Shown here: positions 44,311-53,483 of the stretch, piece by piece | How the letters are laid out: each line of letters opens with the position of its first letter | Numbering within the stretch: the first letter of the stretch is position 1 | Assembly: GCF_000341105.1 (NCBI RefSeq) | Contig: NZ_ANBB01000044.1 | Span: 62,001-126,000 of the forward strand | Length of the DNA: 64,000 nucleotides | Direction: 5' to 3' | Source: Nocardiopsis potens DSM 45234 | GTDB lineage: Bacteria > Actinomycetota > Actinomycetes > Streptosporangiales > Streptosporangiaceae | Program-made: the position numbers and the translations under genes | The notes under the pieces: model-generated | What the model was told of the DNA's origin: nothing | Databases searched by the model: none | The model's input: only the letters and a program-made list of their open reading frames with translations

Positions 44311-44952
44311 TCAGATCGCCGCTTCGACGCCCTCCGCCGCGGCGATCGCGGCGTCGCGCGCGTCCTCGTGGCCCAGCGGCGGCCCGCCGGCCCGTTCCGC
44401 TCCCCCGTAGGAGACCCGGACCAGCAGGTTGTCCTTGCGGAAGGCGACCTCGGCGGAGTCTCCGGCGGGGGTGGACCGCCAGGCCCGCGCGTCCTCGCCC
44501 AGTGCCGGGACGGCCGAGACGCCGCGCTGGATCGGCTCCAGGCCGGCCAGCGCCTCCTTCGCCGCCTCCGCCCCGGCCACCTCGCCGGAGCGGTCGGTGA
44601 AGAGCGCCCGGAAGCCGACCCGGAGCACCCGGGGCGGCACGCCGTCCTCCTCGGCCCCGACCGAGGTCCAGGTGCACACCGCCCCGTCGGAGTCCTCCAG
44701 CAGGCCGCGCTCGGCCGCGTCCAGCGCGGCCTCGCCGAGCGCCTCGTCCAGGACCTCGGCGGGGACGTCGCCGCACTCCGGCGCGGCCTGGAACAGGTCG
44801 TCCGGCCCCGCCTCGGCGGAGGGGCCGCTCCCCTCCGCCCAGAGCACGGCGGTGACCGACACCGCGACGACCAGCAGGGCCGCCGCAGCGGCGGCGGCCG
44901 CCCAGCGCACCCGGCGCGGGGCGGCCGCCCACAGGTTCGGCAGTCCGGCCAC
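44311..44952 (-). CDS. Single-pass membrane protein, paralogous to the 42901 protein
   Basis: A 213-residue protein. One N-terminal membrane helix (about 16-38) is followed by an extracytoplasmic domain with Cys pairs: ECGDVPAEVLDEALGEA then DSDGAVCTWTSVGAEEDG. The same Cys-spaced layout (ECPVVEGSVLDELVPEAEAE then VQCRWATGED) occurs in the 42901 protein, so they look like distant relatives. GTG 44952 starts within 10 bases of the leuS stop, without a good ribosome-binding site, so it probably depends on leuS translation. Function unknown; possibly a sensor or lipoprotein-like surface factor. Confidence 0.7.
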   Translation of the reverse strand: MAGLPNLWAAAPRRVRWAAAAAAAALLVVAVSVTAVLWAEGSGPSAEAGPDDLFQAAPECGDVPAEVLDEALGEAALDAAERGLLEDSDGAVCTWTSVGAEEDGVPPRVLRVGFRALFTDRSGEVAGAEAAKEALAGLEPIQRGVSAVPALGEDARAWRSTPAGDSAEVAFRKDNLLVRVSYGGAERAGGPPLGHEDARDAAIAAAEGVEAAI

Positions 44953-44957
44953 CCGGA

Positions 44958-47453
44958 TCAGCCCACCACGATGTTGACCAGCTTGGGCGCCCGGACGATC
45001 ACCTTGCGCACCGTCTTGTCGCCGATGAAGCCCTGGGCCTTCTCCGAGGCCAGCGCCCGGGCCTCCAGCTCCTCGGCGGTGATCTCCGGGGAGACCTGGA
45101 GCTTGTCCCGGACCTTGCTGTTCACCTGGACCACCGCGGTGACCTCCTCCTGCACCAGCAGGGCGGGGTCGGGGGTGCGCCAGTTGCCGATCGCCACCGA
45201 TCCGGTGCGGCCCAGCCGCTCCCAGCCCTCCTCGGCGACGTACGGCGCCACCAGGGACAGGGTGATCGCGATGACCTCGGCCGCCTCGCGGACCGCCGGG
45301 TCGGCGGCGCCGGGGCCGCCGTCGATGGCCTTGCGGGCGGCGGTCACCAGCTCCATGATCCGGGCGATGGCGACGTTGAACCGCTGCTCCTCCACCGCCG
45401 CGGTGATCTTGTCCAGCGCCCGGTGGGTGGCCTTGCGCAGGTTCAGGTCGCCGGCGGCCGGGTCGGTGTAGGGCTCGGAGGCCTCGCCGGCCTGCACCAT
45501 CACCCGGAACGCGCGGCCGAGGAACTTCAGCGAGGCGGCCGGGGAGACGTCGGCCCAGTCGATGTCGTCCTCGGGCGGGCCGGCGAACACCACGGTCAGC
45601 CGGACCGCGTCCACCCCGTAGGCGTCGATCTCGGCGCCCAGGTCGACGCCGTTGCCCAGCGACTTCGACATCGCCTTGCCCTGGTTGATGACCTGGCCCT
45701 GGTTCATCAGCCGGGTGAAGGGCTCGGTGAAGTCCACCATGCCCATGTCGTGCAGGACCTTGGTGAAGAAGCGGCTGTACAGCAGGTGCAGGATGGCGTG
45801 CTCGACGCCGCCGACGTACTGGTCGATCGGCCCCCACCTGCGCACCTTCTCCTGGTCGAAGGGGGCGGTGTCGGTCTGCGGCGAGCAGTAGCGCAGGTAG
45901 TACCAGGACGAGTCGACGAAGGTGTCCATGGTGTCGGTGTCCCGCTTGGCCGGCCCGCCGCAGCGCGGGCAGTCCACGTTGACCCACTCCTCGGCGGCGG
46001 CCAGCGGGGAGATGCCCTTGGGCGCCAGGTCGGCGCCGCGCAGGTTCTCCGGGAGGGTCACCGGCAGCTGGTCGTCGGGGACCGGCACCTCGCCGCAGTC
46101 CGGGCAGTGCACGATCGGGATCGGCGTGCCCCAGAACCGCTGGCGGGACAGGAGCCAGTCGCGCAGCCGGTAGTTGACCGCGGCGTCGCCGGTGCCGCGC
46201 TCCCGCAGCACCTCGGTGATCCGCGGGATGGCCTCGCTCTTGGCCAGGCCGTCCAGCGGGCCGGAGTTGGTCAGCACGCCCTCGCCGGCGGTGGCGACGC
46301 CGGTCTCGGCCGGGGCGCCCTCGCCGGTCTCGACCACCTCGCGCACCGGCAGCCCGAACTTCAGCGCGAAGTCCAGGTCGCGCTGGTCGTGCGCGGGGAC
46401 GGCCATGATCGCGCCGTGCCCGTAGTCGGCCAGCACGTAGTCGGCGGCCCAGACCGGGATGCGCTCGCCGTTGACCGGGTTGACCGCGTAGCGGCCCAGG
46501 AAGACGCCGGTCTTCTCGCGCTCGGTGGACTGCCGCTCGATGTCGCTGAGCTTGGCCACCTGCGCCTTGTAGGCCTCGAACGCCTCGCGCTGCTCGGGCG
46601 CGCACAGCTCGTCGGCGAGCGGGGCGTCCGCGGCGACCACGAAGAAGGTGGCGCCGTACAGCGTGTCCGGGCGGGTGGTGAAGACGGTGACCGGCTCCTC
46701 GCGGCCCTCGATCGCGAACCGGACGTCGGCCCCCTGCGAGCGGCCGATCCAGTTCCGCTGCATGAGCAGGACCCGCTCGGGCCACTTGCCCTCCAGCCGC
46801 TCCATGTCCTCCAGCAGCCGGTCGGCGTAGGAGGTGATGCGGAAGTACCACTGGTTGAGGCTGCGCCGCACCACGTCGGTGCCGCACCGCTCGCAGCGGC
46901 CGTTGACCACCTGCTCGTTGGCGAGCACGGTCTGGTCCTTGGGGCACCAGTTGACCAGCCCGTCCTTGCGGTAGGCCAGGTCGCGCTCGAAGAAGCGCAG
47001 GAACAGCCACTGGTTCCAGCGGTAGTACTCCGGGTCGCTGGTGTGCAGCCGGCGCGACCAGTCGAAGGCGATCCCGTACCGCTTGAAGGACTCCGCCTGG
47101 GTCCCGATGTTGGCGTAGGTCCACTCGGCCGGGTGCGAGTCGCGCTTGATCGCGGCGTTCTCCGCGGGCAGGCCGAAGGAGTCCCAGCCGATCGGGTGCA
47201 GGACGTTGTCCCCGCGCTGGAAGCGGTAGCGGGCGACGACGTCGCCCATGGCGAACGCCTCGGCGTGCCCCATGTGGAGGTCGCCCGAGGGGTAGGGGAA
47301 CATGTCGAGCACGTAGCTGCGCGGCCGATCGTCGGACGGGTCCTCCGAAGCGGCGAAGGGGTTGTCCTTCGCCCAGCGCGCCTGCCACTTCTCCTGGAGG
47401 GCGCGGGCGTCGTAGACGTCGCTCGCCACCTGTTCTCCCTCTACCGCTGTCAT
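44958..47453 (-). CDS. leuS: Leucyl-tRNA synthetase
   Basis: An 831-residue class I aminoacyl-tRNA synthetase that charges leucine to tRNA-Leu. The HIGH-type motif is seen in [15 protein letters not shown] and the KMSKS motif in [10 protein letters not shown]. The CP1 editing domain is present with [12 protein letters not shown] and AHDQRDLDF, and two zinc-like CxxC sites (CERCG and CPDCG, CPRCG) occur. The ATG 47453 start has a GAGGGA 15 bases upstream; a GTG at 47429 has a better-placed GAGGGAGAA and gives 823 residues. The two start regions form a tandem duplication. A downstream gene is translationally coupled. Confidence 0.96.
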   Translation of the reverse strand: MTAVEGEQVASDVYDARALQEKWQARWAKDNPFAASEDPSDDRPRSYVLDMFPYPSGDLHMGHAEAFAMGDVVARYRFQRGDNVLHPIGWDSFGLPAENAAIKRDSHPAEWTYANIGTQAESFKRYGIAFDWSRRLHTSDPEYYRWNQWLFLRFFERDLAYRKDGLVNWCPKDQTVLANEQVVNGRCERCGTDVVRRSLNQWYFRITSYADRLLEDMERLEGKWPERVLLMQRNWIGRSQGADVRFAIEGREEPVTVFTTRPDTLYGATFFVVAADAPLADELCAPEQREAFEAYKAQVAKLSDIERQSTEREKTGVFLGRYAVNPVNGERIPVWAADYVLADYGHGAIMAVPAHDQRDLDFALKFGLPVREVVETGEGAPAETGVATAGEGVLTNSGPLDGLAKSEAIPRITEVLRERGTGDAAVNYRLRDWLLSRQRFWGTPIPIVHCPDCGEVPVPDDQLPVTLPENLRGADLAPKGISPLAAAEEWVNVDCPRCGGPAKRDTDTMDTFVDSSWYYLRYCSPQTDTAPFDQEKVRRWGPIDQYVGGVEHAILHLLYSRFFTKVLHDMGMVDFTEPFTRLMNQGQVINQGKAMSKSLGNGVDLGAEIDAYGVDAVRLTVVFAGPPEDDIDWADVSPAASLKFLGRAFRVMVQAGEASEPYTDPAAGDLNLRKATHRALDKITAAVEEQRFNVAIARIMELVTAARKAIDGGPGAADPAVREAAEVIAITLSLVAPYVAEEGWERLGRTGSVAIGNWRTPDPALLVQEEVTAVVQVNSKVRDKLQVSPEITAEELEARALASEKAQGFIGDKTVRKVIVRAPKLVNIVVG

Positions 47454-47474
47454 CGCTGTTCGTCCCTCTACCGG
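47431..47474 (-). repeat. Duplicated ribosome-binding/start module at leuS
   Basis: TGTTCTCCCTCTACCG (47431-47446) and TGTTCGTCCCTCTACCG (47458-47474) are near-identical direct repeats. Each places a GAGGGA Shine-Dalgarno just before a possible leuS start codon (GTG 47429 and ATG 47453) on the minus strand. Confidence 0.6.
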
Positions 47475-47913
47475 TTCGCGTTGGGGGGAGCACCGCTCGG
47501 ACTGGGCGCCGTCCCGCGCCCGCGGCCCCTCGGCACCGGGGCGCCGCCTCCGGCCGGGGTCTCCCAGGCATCCAGGTTAGCGCGACACCGGCCCCCGGCC
47601 GCCCTTCGTCCGGGGCCGGGACCGGCGGCGACGGCGCGCCAGGCGGGTCCCGGCCCGGAGCCCCCGGGCCGGGCCGCCGCCCCGCCCCCGGTCGGAGCGC
47701 CCCTCCCCCGCCGCGGGGCCGGCGCCGGTCCCGCGGAACCGGCCCGCCCGCGTTGCGGGGGCGGGCCTCCCGGGTCCCCCGGCGGTGCAAGAATGCTCGG
47801 CGGGCGGCACCCCGTACCGCCCCCGCCGGCGCGCGTGGCCCACCCTTCCAGCGGTCGTCCGCGGACCGGGCGCCGCCGTGCCGGGGTCCGACGACAATTG
47901 GAGACCGCAGCCC
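47454..47913. other. Divergent region between leuS and a lipoprotein gene
   Basis: About 460 bases. It contains the leuS leader, a TAACCT -10-like word (47569-47582) shared with the mrp region, and dense GC between 47600 and 47780. I looked for a T-box or Leu-rich leader peptide upstream of leuS and found none. Confidence 0.45.
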
Positions 47914-48354
47914 ATGACCTTCACCCCCGGTCCACGCACCGCCCGCGCCCTGTCCACCGCGCTGCTCGGGGCGGTGCTCGCGCTCACCGGCGCGGCCTGC
48001 GGAGGAGAGGCGGAGACCGAGAGCGGCACGGCGTCGTCGAGCTCTCCCGCGCCCGATCTCGGCCAGAGCCTGGACCGCATCCGGCTCACCGAGGGCGCCT
48101 CCTACACGATGGAGGACGGCTCGGGCGGCATGGTCACGATCCGGCTCACCGGGCACGAGAAGGGGGACGAGCCCTCGGTGGACATCAGCGTCGCCCCGGA
48201 GGAGGGCTCGGCCGCCGAGCACACCCTGCGGCTCGGCGAGGAGCTGGAGATCGGCGGCGAGCCGTGGCGGGTGTCGGAGATCGGGCTGAGCGGCTCCTCC
48301 TCCCAGCCGAGCAGCGCCACCCTGACCCGGGGCGGGGAGGACGGCGGGGAGTGA
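47914..48354 (+). CDS. Putative secreted lipoprotein, function unknown
   Basis: A 146-residue lipoprotein. The signal peptide ends in the lipobox LTGAAC with C29. A Ser/Glu-rich linker is followed by a beta-rich domain (YTMEDGSGGMVTIRLTGH ... RLGEELEIGGEPWRVSEIGL) of about 90 residues. It resembles small actinobacterial surface lipoproteins of unknown function. ATG 47914 has GGAG about 11 bases upstream. It is monocistronic and divergent from leuS. Confidence 0.78.
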   Translation: MTFTPGPRTARALSTALLGAVLALTGAACGGEAETESGTASSSSPAPDLGQSLDRIRLTEGASYTMEDGSGGMVTIRLTGHEKGDEPSVDISVAPEEGSAAEHTLRLGEELEIGGEPWRVSEIGLSGSSSQPSSATLTRGGEDGGE

Positions 48355-48534
48355 GCCGGGCGGGCCGCGCCCGGCGGCCGCCCTGCCGGAGGCGCTCCGG
48401 CCTGCGGCCGGCTCCGCCCCGGTGCGCCCCGCCGCGCCCGGCGGGGCGCGCCTCCCGGACCCCTGCACCCGCCCCGAGGGTTACCGTGCGGTAGAAAGTG
48501 AGCGGGAACACTCTTCGCACCCCTGGGAGACGCG

Positions 48535-50076
48535 ATGCTGAACCTTTCCGTGCTGCTCGAAGACGGCGCCCGGACCACTCCGGAACGCGAATGCCTGGTC
48601 TTCGGGGATCTGCGGCTGAACTACGCCCTGGTCGACATGATCGCCAACCAGGTCGCCAACCTGCTGGTCTCCCGCGGTGTCGAGCCCGGCGACAAGGTCG
48701 CGCTGGCCAGCCCGAACGTCCCCTACTTCCCGTTCGTCTACTTCGGCGCGCTCAAGGCGGGCGCGGTGGTCGTCCCGCTCAACGTGCTGCTCACCCCGCG
48801 CGAGATCGCCTACCACCTGACCGACTCCGGCGCCAAGGCGCTGTTCGCCTTCACCGGCACCCCCGACCTGCCGCTCGGCGAGCGCGCCCATGCCGCCTTC
48901 GGCGAGGTGGACACCTGTACCACCTACATCGACCTGCCGGCCTCCCCCGGCGCCAAGGAGTCGTCCATCGAGGGCGCCGAGACGTTCTGGGCCGCCCTGG
49001 ACGGGCAGCCCGGCACCTTCGAGTCGGTGCGCACCGAGGCCGACGACACCGCCGTGATCATCTACACCAGCGGCACCACCGGCGCCCCCAAGGGCGCCGA
49101 GCTCAGCCACAACAACCTGCTCTACAACGCGGTCTGCTCGAGCAACCTGTTCGGCAGCGCCGAGCACGACGTGTTCCTCACCGTGCTCCCGCTCTTCCAC
49201 ATCTTCGGCCAGACCACGATGCTCAACACCGCGCTGTACCGGCACGCCACCATGGTGCTGCAGCCGCGGTTCGACGGCGACGAGGCGCTGGCCCTGATGG
49301 AGAAGGAGGGCGTCACCGTCTTCGGCGGCGTGCCGACCATGTACTGGGGGCTGCTCGGCGCCAAGGGCGAGCACGACATCGCCAAGATCGCCGCGAACCT
49401 GCACACCGCGGTCTCCGGCGGCTCGGCGCTCCCCGCCGAGCTGGCCAGGAACGTCAAGGAGCGGCTGGGCGTGGAGATCCTGGAGGGCTACGGCCTGTCC
49501 GAGACCTCCCCGGTGGTCTCCTTCAACAACCCCAAGGTCAAGGCGAAGCCCGGCTCCATCGGCCGGCCGATCTGGGGCGTGGAGATGAAGCTGGTCGACG
49601 CGGAGTTCAACGACGTGGAGGGCGAGGGCCCGGCGGAGATCGCGGTGCGCGGCCACTGCGTGATGAAGGGCTACCACGAGCGCCCCGACGCCAACGCCCA
49701 GGTGCTCAAGGACGGCTGGTTCCGCACCGGGGACATCGCCCGCCGCGACGAGGAGGGCTTCTACTTCATCGTCGACCGGTCCAAGGACATGATCATCCGC
49801 GGCGGCTACAACGTGTACCCCCGGGAGCTGGAGGAGGTCCTGATGACCCACCCGGCGGTGAGCCTGGTCGCGGTGGTGGGCGTCCCGCACGAGAGCCACG
49901 GCGAGGAGATCAAGGCCTACGTGGTGCCCGAGGAGGGGGAGAAGGTCACCGAGGAGGAGCTCCTCTCCTGGTCCAAGGAACGGCTGGCCGGCTACAAGTA
50001 CCCGCGGCTGATCGAGTTCCGCGACCGGCTCCCGATGACCGCGACCGGCAAGATCCTCAAGCGCGACCTGCGCTGA
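48535..50076 (+). CDS. Fatty acid-CoA ligase (acyl-CoA synthetase)
   Basis: A 513-residue ANL-superfamily enzyme activating an acid as an acyl-AMP and then joining CoA. Motifs are complete: the P-loop YTSGTTGAPKGAELS, GYGLSETSPV (A5), GWFRTGDIARRDE (A7) and the catalytic K506 in TGKILKR near the end. The substrate pocket cannot be read, but the best recalled homologues are medium- and long-chain fatty acid ligases. ATG 48535 has GGGAGA upstream, with TACCGT ~48 bases back as a -10. A hairpin follows the stop. Confidence 0.9.
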   Translation: MLNLSVLLEDGARTTPERECLVFGDLRLNYALVDMIANQVANLLVSRGVEPGDKVALASPNVPYFPFVYFGALKAGAVVVPLNVLLTPREIAYHLTDSGAKALFAFTGTPDLPLGERAHAAFGEVDTCTTYIDLPASPGAKESSIEGAETFWAALDGQPGTFESVRTEADDTAVIIYTSGTTGAPKGAELSHNNLLYNAVCSSNLFGSAEHDVFLTVLPLFHIFGQTTMLNTALYRHATMVLQPRFDGDEALALMEKEGVTVFGGVPTMYWGLLGAKGEHDIAKIAANLHTAVSGGSALPAELARNVKERLGVEILEGYGLSETSPVVSFNNPKVKAKPGSIGRPIWGVEMKLVDAEFNDVEGEGPAEIAVRGHCVMKGYHERPDANAQVLKDGWFRTGDIARRDEEGFYFIVDRSKDMIIRGGYNVYPRELEEVLMTHPAVSLVAVVGVPHESHGEEIKAYVVPEEGEKVTEEELLSWSKERLAGYKYPRLIEFRDRLPMTATGKILKRDLR

Positions 50077-50090
50077 CCCGCCGCCGGCGG

Positions 50091-50117
50091 CGTCCTCCGC
50101 CCCCTCGGCGGAGGGCG
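50091..50117 (+). terminator. Hairpin terminator after the acyl-CoA ligase gene
   Basis: An 8- to 11-base stem (50091-50101 with 50107-50117, one wobble) with a 5-base loop, 15 bases after the stop. Confidence 0.6.
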
Positions 50118-50200
50118 CCCCTCCCCCACTGGTCTCGGCGCCGCCGCCGTCCCGGCGCCGGTCGGGGCGGCGGCGCCGGGAGCGGCGCCGCAGGGTCCGG

Positions 50201-50476
50201 TCAGGGCAGCGGGCGCCAGCGCGCGCCGCATACGGTGCAGCGGTACTCGATGGGCCGGCCGCACACGCCGCAGTGCGGCTCCGGGCCGCGCCCGTCCGGC
50301 CGGTCGGCGTGCCGGTCGGCGAAGAACCGCGGCTCGCCGCACCGGTGGCAGCGGATCCGCACCCCGGTCGGGCTCTTCGGCCACGGGGCCTCCGGCTCGA
50401 TGGGGTGGTCCGGCAGCGGGCCGGCCGCGGCTCCCCCGTCCGCCGGACCGCTCTGCGCAGCGCCGTCCTCCGTCAC
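50201..50476 (-). CDS. Small zinc-ribbon protein
   Basis: A 91-residue protein. The Pro/Asp-rich N-terminus is followed by three CxxC motifs: C43-C46 (CHRC), C69-C72 (CGVC) and C80-C83 (CTVC), enough for at least one zinc ribbon. GTG 50476 is the first start in the frame. It may act as a metal-binding or nucleic acid-binding adaptor; there is no clear partner. It is convergent with the acyl-CoA ligase gene. Confidence 0.65.
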   Translation of the reverse strand: MTEDGAAQSGPADGGAAAGPLPDHPIEPEAPWPKSPTGVRIRCHRCGEPRFFADRHADRPDGRGPEPHCGVCGRPIEYRCTVCGARWRPLP

Positions 50477-50578
50477 CCGACCGCCCCCTGGTCGCTCGCC
50501 CGGCTCCCGTCCCTCCCCTGCTTCCCCGGTATCGGCGCCTTACTCCGCCGACCCGTCCGACCTGCAAGGATCTCGATT

Positions 50579-50614
50579 CCGCGGGGGTGTCGGAGCGCTC
50601 CGGCGCCCCCGCGG
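50579..50614 (-). terminator. Nested hairpin after the importer operon
   Basis: A 9-base outer stem (50579-50587 with 50606-50614) encloses a 12-base palindrome (50591-50602). It lies just beyond the stop of the NagZ-like gene on the minus strand. Confidence 0.6.
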
Positions 50615-50622
50615 CGCCGAGG

Positions 50623-51660
50623 TCATCGCCCGGAGGGCTCGGCGCGCACCCGGGCGGCCATCGCGGCGACCCGGGCGGAGGCCTCCGCCAGCCGGGACTC
50701 GGGCACCTCCCCGGCGGCCACCGCGGCGGCCACCGCCTCCAGGGCCGCCCGGTAGGCCTCCTCCCCGGTGCCGCCCGCGGTGACCGGGTTGCCCAGGCAG
50801 AGCAGGTCGGCGCCGGCGGCGAGCGCGGCGACCGCGCCGCGCGCCACCCCCTCGACCGGGTCGGCGGCGCCGGTGAAGCAGGTGAGCCCCTTCATGTCCA
50901 GGGCGTCGGTGATCGCGACGCCGGTGAACCCGAGCTCCTCGCGGAGCAGCGCGTACCAGCGCGGCGAGACGCTGGCCGGGGCGTCGTCCACCGCGGGGAC
51001 GACGATGTGCCCGGCCATCACCATGTCCGCCCCGGCCCGCACCGCCGCGGCGAACGGCACCAGCTCGCGCTCGGCGAGCAGGCCGGCGCCGATGTCGATG
51101 ACCGGCAGCGCCGCGTGCGAGTCGGTCCGGGTGTCGCCGTGGCCGGGGAAGTGCTTGGCCGCGGCCGCCCGCCCGGCCCGGTGCAGGCCCTCGATGAACG
51201 CGGCGCCGTGCCGCGCGGCCAGGTCCGGGCGGTCGCCGAAGGCGCGCACCCCGATCACCGGGTTGAGCGGGTCGGAGTTGACGTCGGCCACCGGGGAGAG
51301 CGCGGCGTCCACCCCGACCCCGGCGAGCTCCTCGCCGAGCCTGCGGGCCGTCTCCCGGGTGAGGCCGGTGTCGTCGGCGGCGCCCAGTTCGGCGTGGGAC
51401 GGGTAGGGCGGCGTGCCTCCGGCGTGCAGCCTGCTGACCGCGCCGCCCTCCTCGTCGGAGGCGATGAGCAGCCCGGGGGCGAGCCGGTGCAGCTCCGCGG
51501 AGAGCCGGGCGGTGTCGCCGGTGAAGTTCTGCCCGAAGTACAGCACCGAGCCCAGCCCGCCCTCGATGGCGCGGACCAGCCAGGGCGGCGGCTCCGTGCC
51601 CAGGAACCCCGGCATCAGCACCGAGGCGGCCGCCCGCTCGATCCGCTCCGCCGCGCCCAT
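50623..51660 (-). CDS. nagZ: Beta-N-acetylhexosaminidase (glycoside hydrolase family 3, NagZ-like)
   Basis: A 345-residue cytoplasmic GH3 enzyme. KHFPGHGDTRTDSH is the NagZ signature with the general acid-base His/Asp pair, and ITDALDMKG carries the nucleophile Asp. NagZ-type enzymes release GlcNAc from chitobiose or peptidoglycan fragments. The ATG at 51660 overlaps the permease stop (ATGA), so it is coupled to an ABC importer for oligosaccharides, which should supply its substrate. No signal peptide is visible, consistent with cytoplasmic action on imported sugars. Confidence 0.9.
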   Translation of the reverse strand: MGAAERIERAAASVLMPGFLGTEPPPWLVRAIEGGLGSVLYFGQNFTGDTARLSAELHRLAPGLLIASDEEGGAVSRLHAGGTPPYPSHAELGAADDTGLTRETARRLGEELAGVGVDAALSPVADVNSDPLNPVIGVRAFGDRPDLAARHGAAFIEGLHRAGRAAAAKHFPGHGDTRTDSHAALPVIDIGAGLLAERELVPFAAAVRAGADMVMAGHIVVPAVDDAPASVSPRWYALLREELGFTGVAITDALDMKGLTCFTGAADPVEGVARGAVAALAAGADLLCLGNPVTAGGTGEEAYRAALEAVAAAVAAGEVPESRLAEASARVAAMAARVRAEPSGR

Positions 51661-52496
51661 CAGCCCTTCACCGCCCCTTGTACCAGGCCGGAGACCAGCC
51701 CGCGCTGAACGAACAGGAAGAACACCATCACCGGGATGGTCACGATGGTGGAGGCCGCCATCATCGCGCCCCAGTCGGTGGTGTTCTGGCCGGCGAACTG
51801 CCGCAGCCCCACGGCCACCGTGTAGTACTCCTCCATGTCCAGGAACGCGTACGCGATGAGGAACTCGTTCCACGCGGTGATGAAGGAGAAGATGCCGGTG
51901 GCGACCAGGCCCGGGGCCACCAGCGGGAGCAGCACCGACCAGAACATCCGGCCCCAGGAGGCGCCGTCGATGTAGGCGGCCTCCTCCACCTCCACCGGGA
52001 CCGCCGCGGTGAACCCGCGCAGCATCCAGATCGCGAACGGCAGCGAGAGCGCCACGTAGACGATGGAGAGGCCGAGCAGCGAGTTGAGCATGTCCAGCGA
52101 GGAGGCCTGCAGGAACAGCGGGATGACCAGCGCCTCCAGCGGGACCATCTGCACGACCAGCACCATCACCAGCACCGTGGTGCGGAACCGGAAGCGGAAC
52201 CGGGAGACCGCCACCGCGGCGAGCAGCGCCAGCAGCGCGCTGCCGAGCACGGTGGCCACCGCGATGAACAGCGAGTTGCCCAGGTAGCGGACGAAGCCCG
52301 CGTCGCCCAGCACGTAGGTGAAGTTGTCCAGGGTGACCTCGTCGGGCAGCAGCACCTCGGTCCCGGTCACGGTCCGCTTCGGCGCGAGCGCGCTGGAGAG
52401 CATGAAGTAGGCCGGGAACAGGGTGAACGCCAGCAGCCCGGCGACCGCGGCGAAGATGCCCGCCGAGGCCCAGGGCGAGCGCGTTCCGGTCCTCAT
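51660..52496 (-). CDS. Sugar ABC transporter permease 2
   Basis: A 278-residue MalG-type permease with six membrane segments. The EAA motif that contacts the ATPase reads EAAYIDGASWGRMFWSVLLP. It partners the upstream permease. The ATG overlaps the first permease stop (ATGA), and its stop overlaps the hexosaminidase start. Confidence 0.92.
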   Translation of the reverse strand: MRTGTRSPWASAGIFAAVAGLLAFTLFPAYFMLSSALAPKRTVTGTEVLLPDEVTLDNFTYVLGDAGFVRYLGNSLFIAVATVLGSALLALLAAVAVSRFRFRFRTTVLVMVLVVQMVPLEALVIPLFLQASSLDMLNSLLGLSIVYVALSLPFAIWMLRGFTAAVPVEVEEAAYIDGASWGRMFWSVLLPLVAPGLVATGIFSFITAWNEFLIAYAFLDMEEYYTVAVGLRQFAGQNTTDWGAMMAASTIVTIPVMVFFLFVQRGLVSGLVQGAVKG

Positions 52497-53470
52497 CGGA
52501 TCTCCTCCTCGCGGAACAGGGCGCGCAGGTAGACCAGGGTGACGGCGAGCAGCATCACGGTGAGCAGCACCGCGATCGCCGCGCCGGTCCCGTAGGCGGT
52601 CTGCACGATGCCCTGCTGGTAGGACCAGACGCCGAAGTTGAGCATCGCCGGGTTGGCCCCGTCGCCCCCGGGCATCAGGAAGACCTGGGCGAAGACCTTG
52701 AAGTCCCAGATGGTGGAGAGGATGGTGACCACCGCGAAGACCGGGCGCAGGGTGGGCACCGTGACGTTCCAGAACCGCTGCCAGGCGCCGGCCCCGTCGA
52801 TCACCGCGGCCTCGTACAGCTCCTTGGGCACGGTGAGCAGCCCGGCCAGCACCGTCACCGCCACGAACGGGAAGCCGTGGTGGACGATGTTGAGCGTGAC
52901 GATCGCGTAGAACGCCAGCCGGTCGGCGAACCAGTTGAACCCCTCGGGACCGAGCGCCCCGACCGCCTCCAGGCCCTGGCGGACGATGCCCCGGTCGACG
53001 TCGAAGATCCACACCCACACGTAGGTCCCGGACACCGCGGGCATCGCCCAGGCCACCATGATGCAGCTGATCACGATGGTGCGGGCGAGCGGCCGCAGCG
53101 CGGCCAGCAGCAGCGCCACCAGGGTGCCGAAGACGACGGTGGCCCCCACCGCGACCACCGCGAAGAGCACGGTGTTGGGCAGCGCGGTCCGCCACAGGTA
53201 GGAGTCGCTCAGCAGGTCGGTGTAGTTCGCGGCGCCGACGAAGTTCGTCCCGCCCTGGAACAGCTCGCGCAGGCCGTAGTCCTGCACCGACAGCCACAGC
53301 ACCCGGCCCAGCGGGTAGAGCAGCAGGCCGCCGATGACCAGCAGGCCCGGCGCGAGCAGCGCCCAGGGCAGCGCGCGCCGGCGGGCGCGCAGGGACATCC
53401 GCCGGCGGCGGTTCGGGGGCGGCGGCGGGGCGGCCGGCGCCGGCCGCCCCGCGGTCACGGTCTCACTCAC
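52493..53470 (-). CDS. Sugar ABC transporter permease 1
   Basis: A 325-residue MalF-type permease with a Pro/Arg-rich N-terminus and six membrane segments. Its EAA motif is EAAVIDGAGAWQRFWNVTVP. With the next permease it forms the channel of a carbohydrate importer. It starts at GTG 53470, 13 bases after the binding-protein stop. No ATPase gene is in the operon, so a shared MsiK-type ATPase encoded elsewhere probably powers it. Confidence 0.92.
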   Translation of the reverse strand: MSETVTAGRPAPAAPPPPPNRRRRMSLRARRRALPWALLAPGLLVIGGLLLYPLGRVLWLSVQDYGLRELFQGGTNFVGAANYTDLLSDSYLWRTALPNTVLFAVVAVGATVVFGTLVALLLAALRPLARTIVISCIMVAWAMPAVSGTYVWVWIFDVDRGIVRQGLEAVGALGPEGFNWFADRLAFYAIVTLNIVHHGFPFVAVTVLAGLLTVPKELYEAAVIDGAGAWQRFWNVTVPTLRPVFAVVTILSTIWDFKVFAQVFLMPGGDGANPAMLNFGVWSYQQGIVQTAYGTGAAIAVLLTVMLLAVTLVYLRALFREEEIR

Positions 53471-53483
53471 CTTGCTCGGGCCC

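Noticed and set aside
47454-47600. T-box or Leu leader peptide upstream of leuS
   Set aside because: No T-box stem motif and no run of Leu codons in any short frame before leuS.
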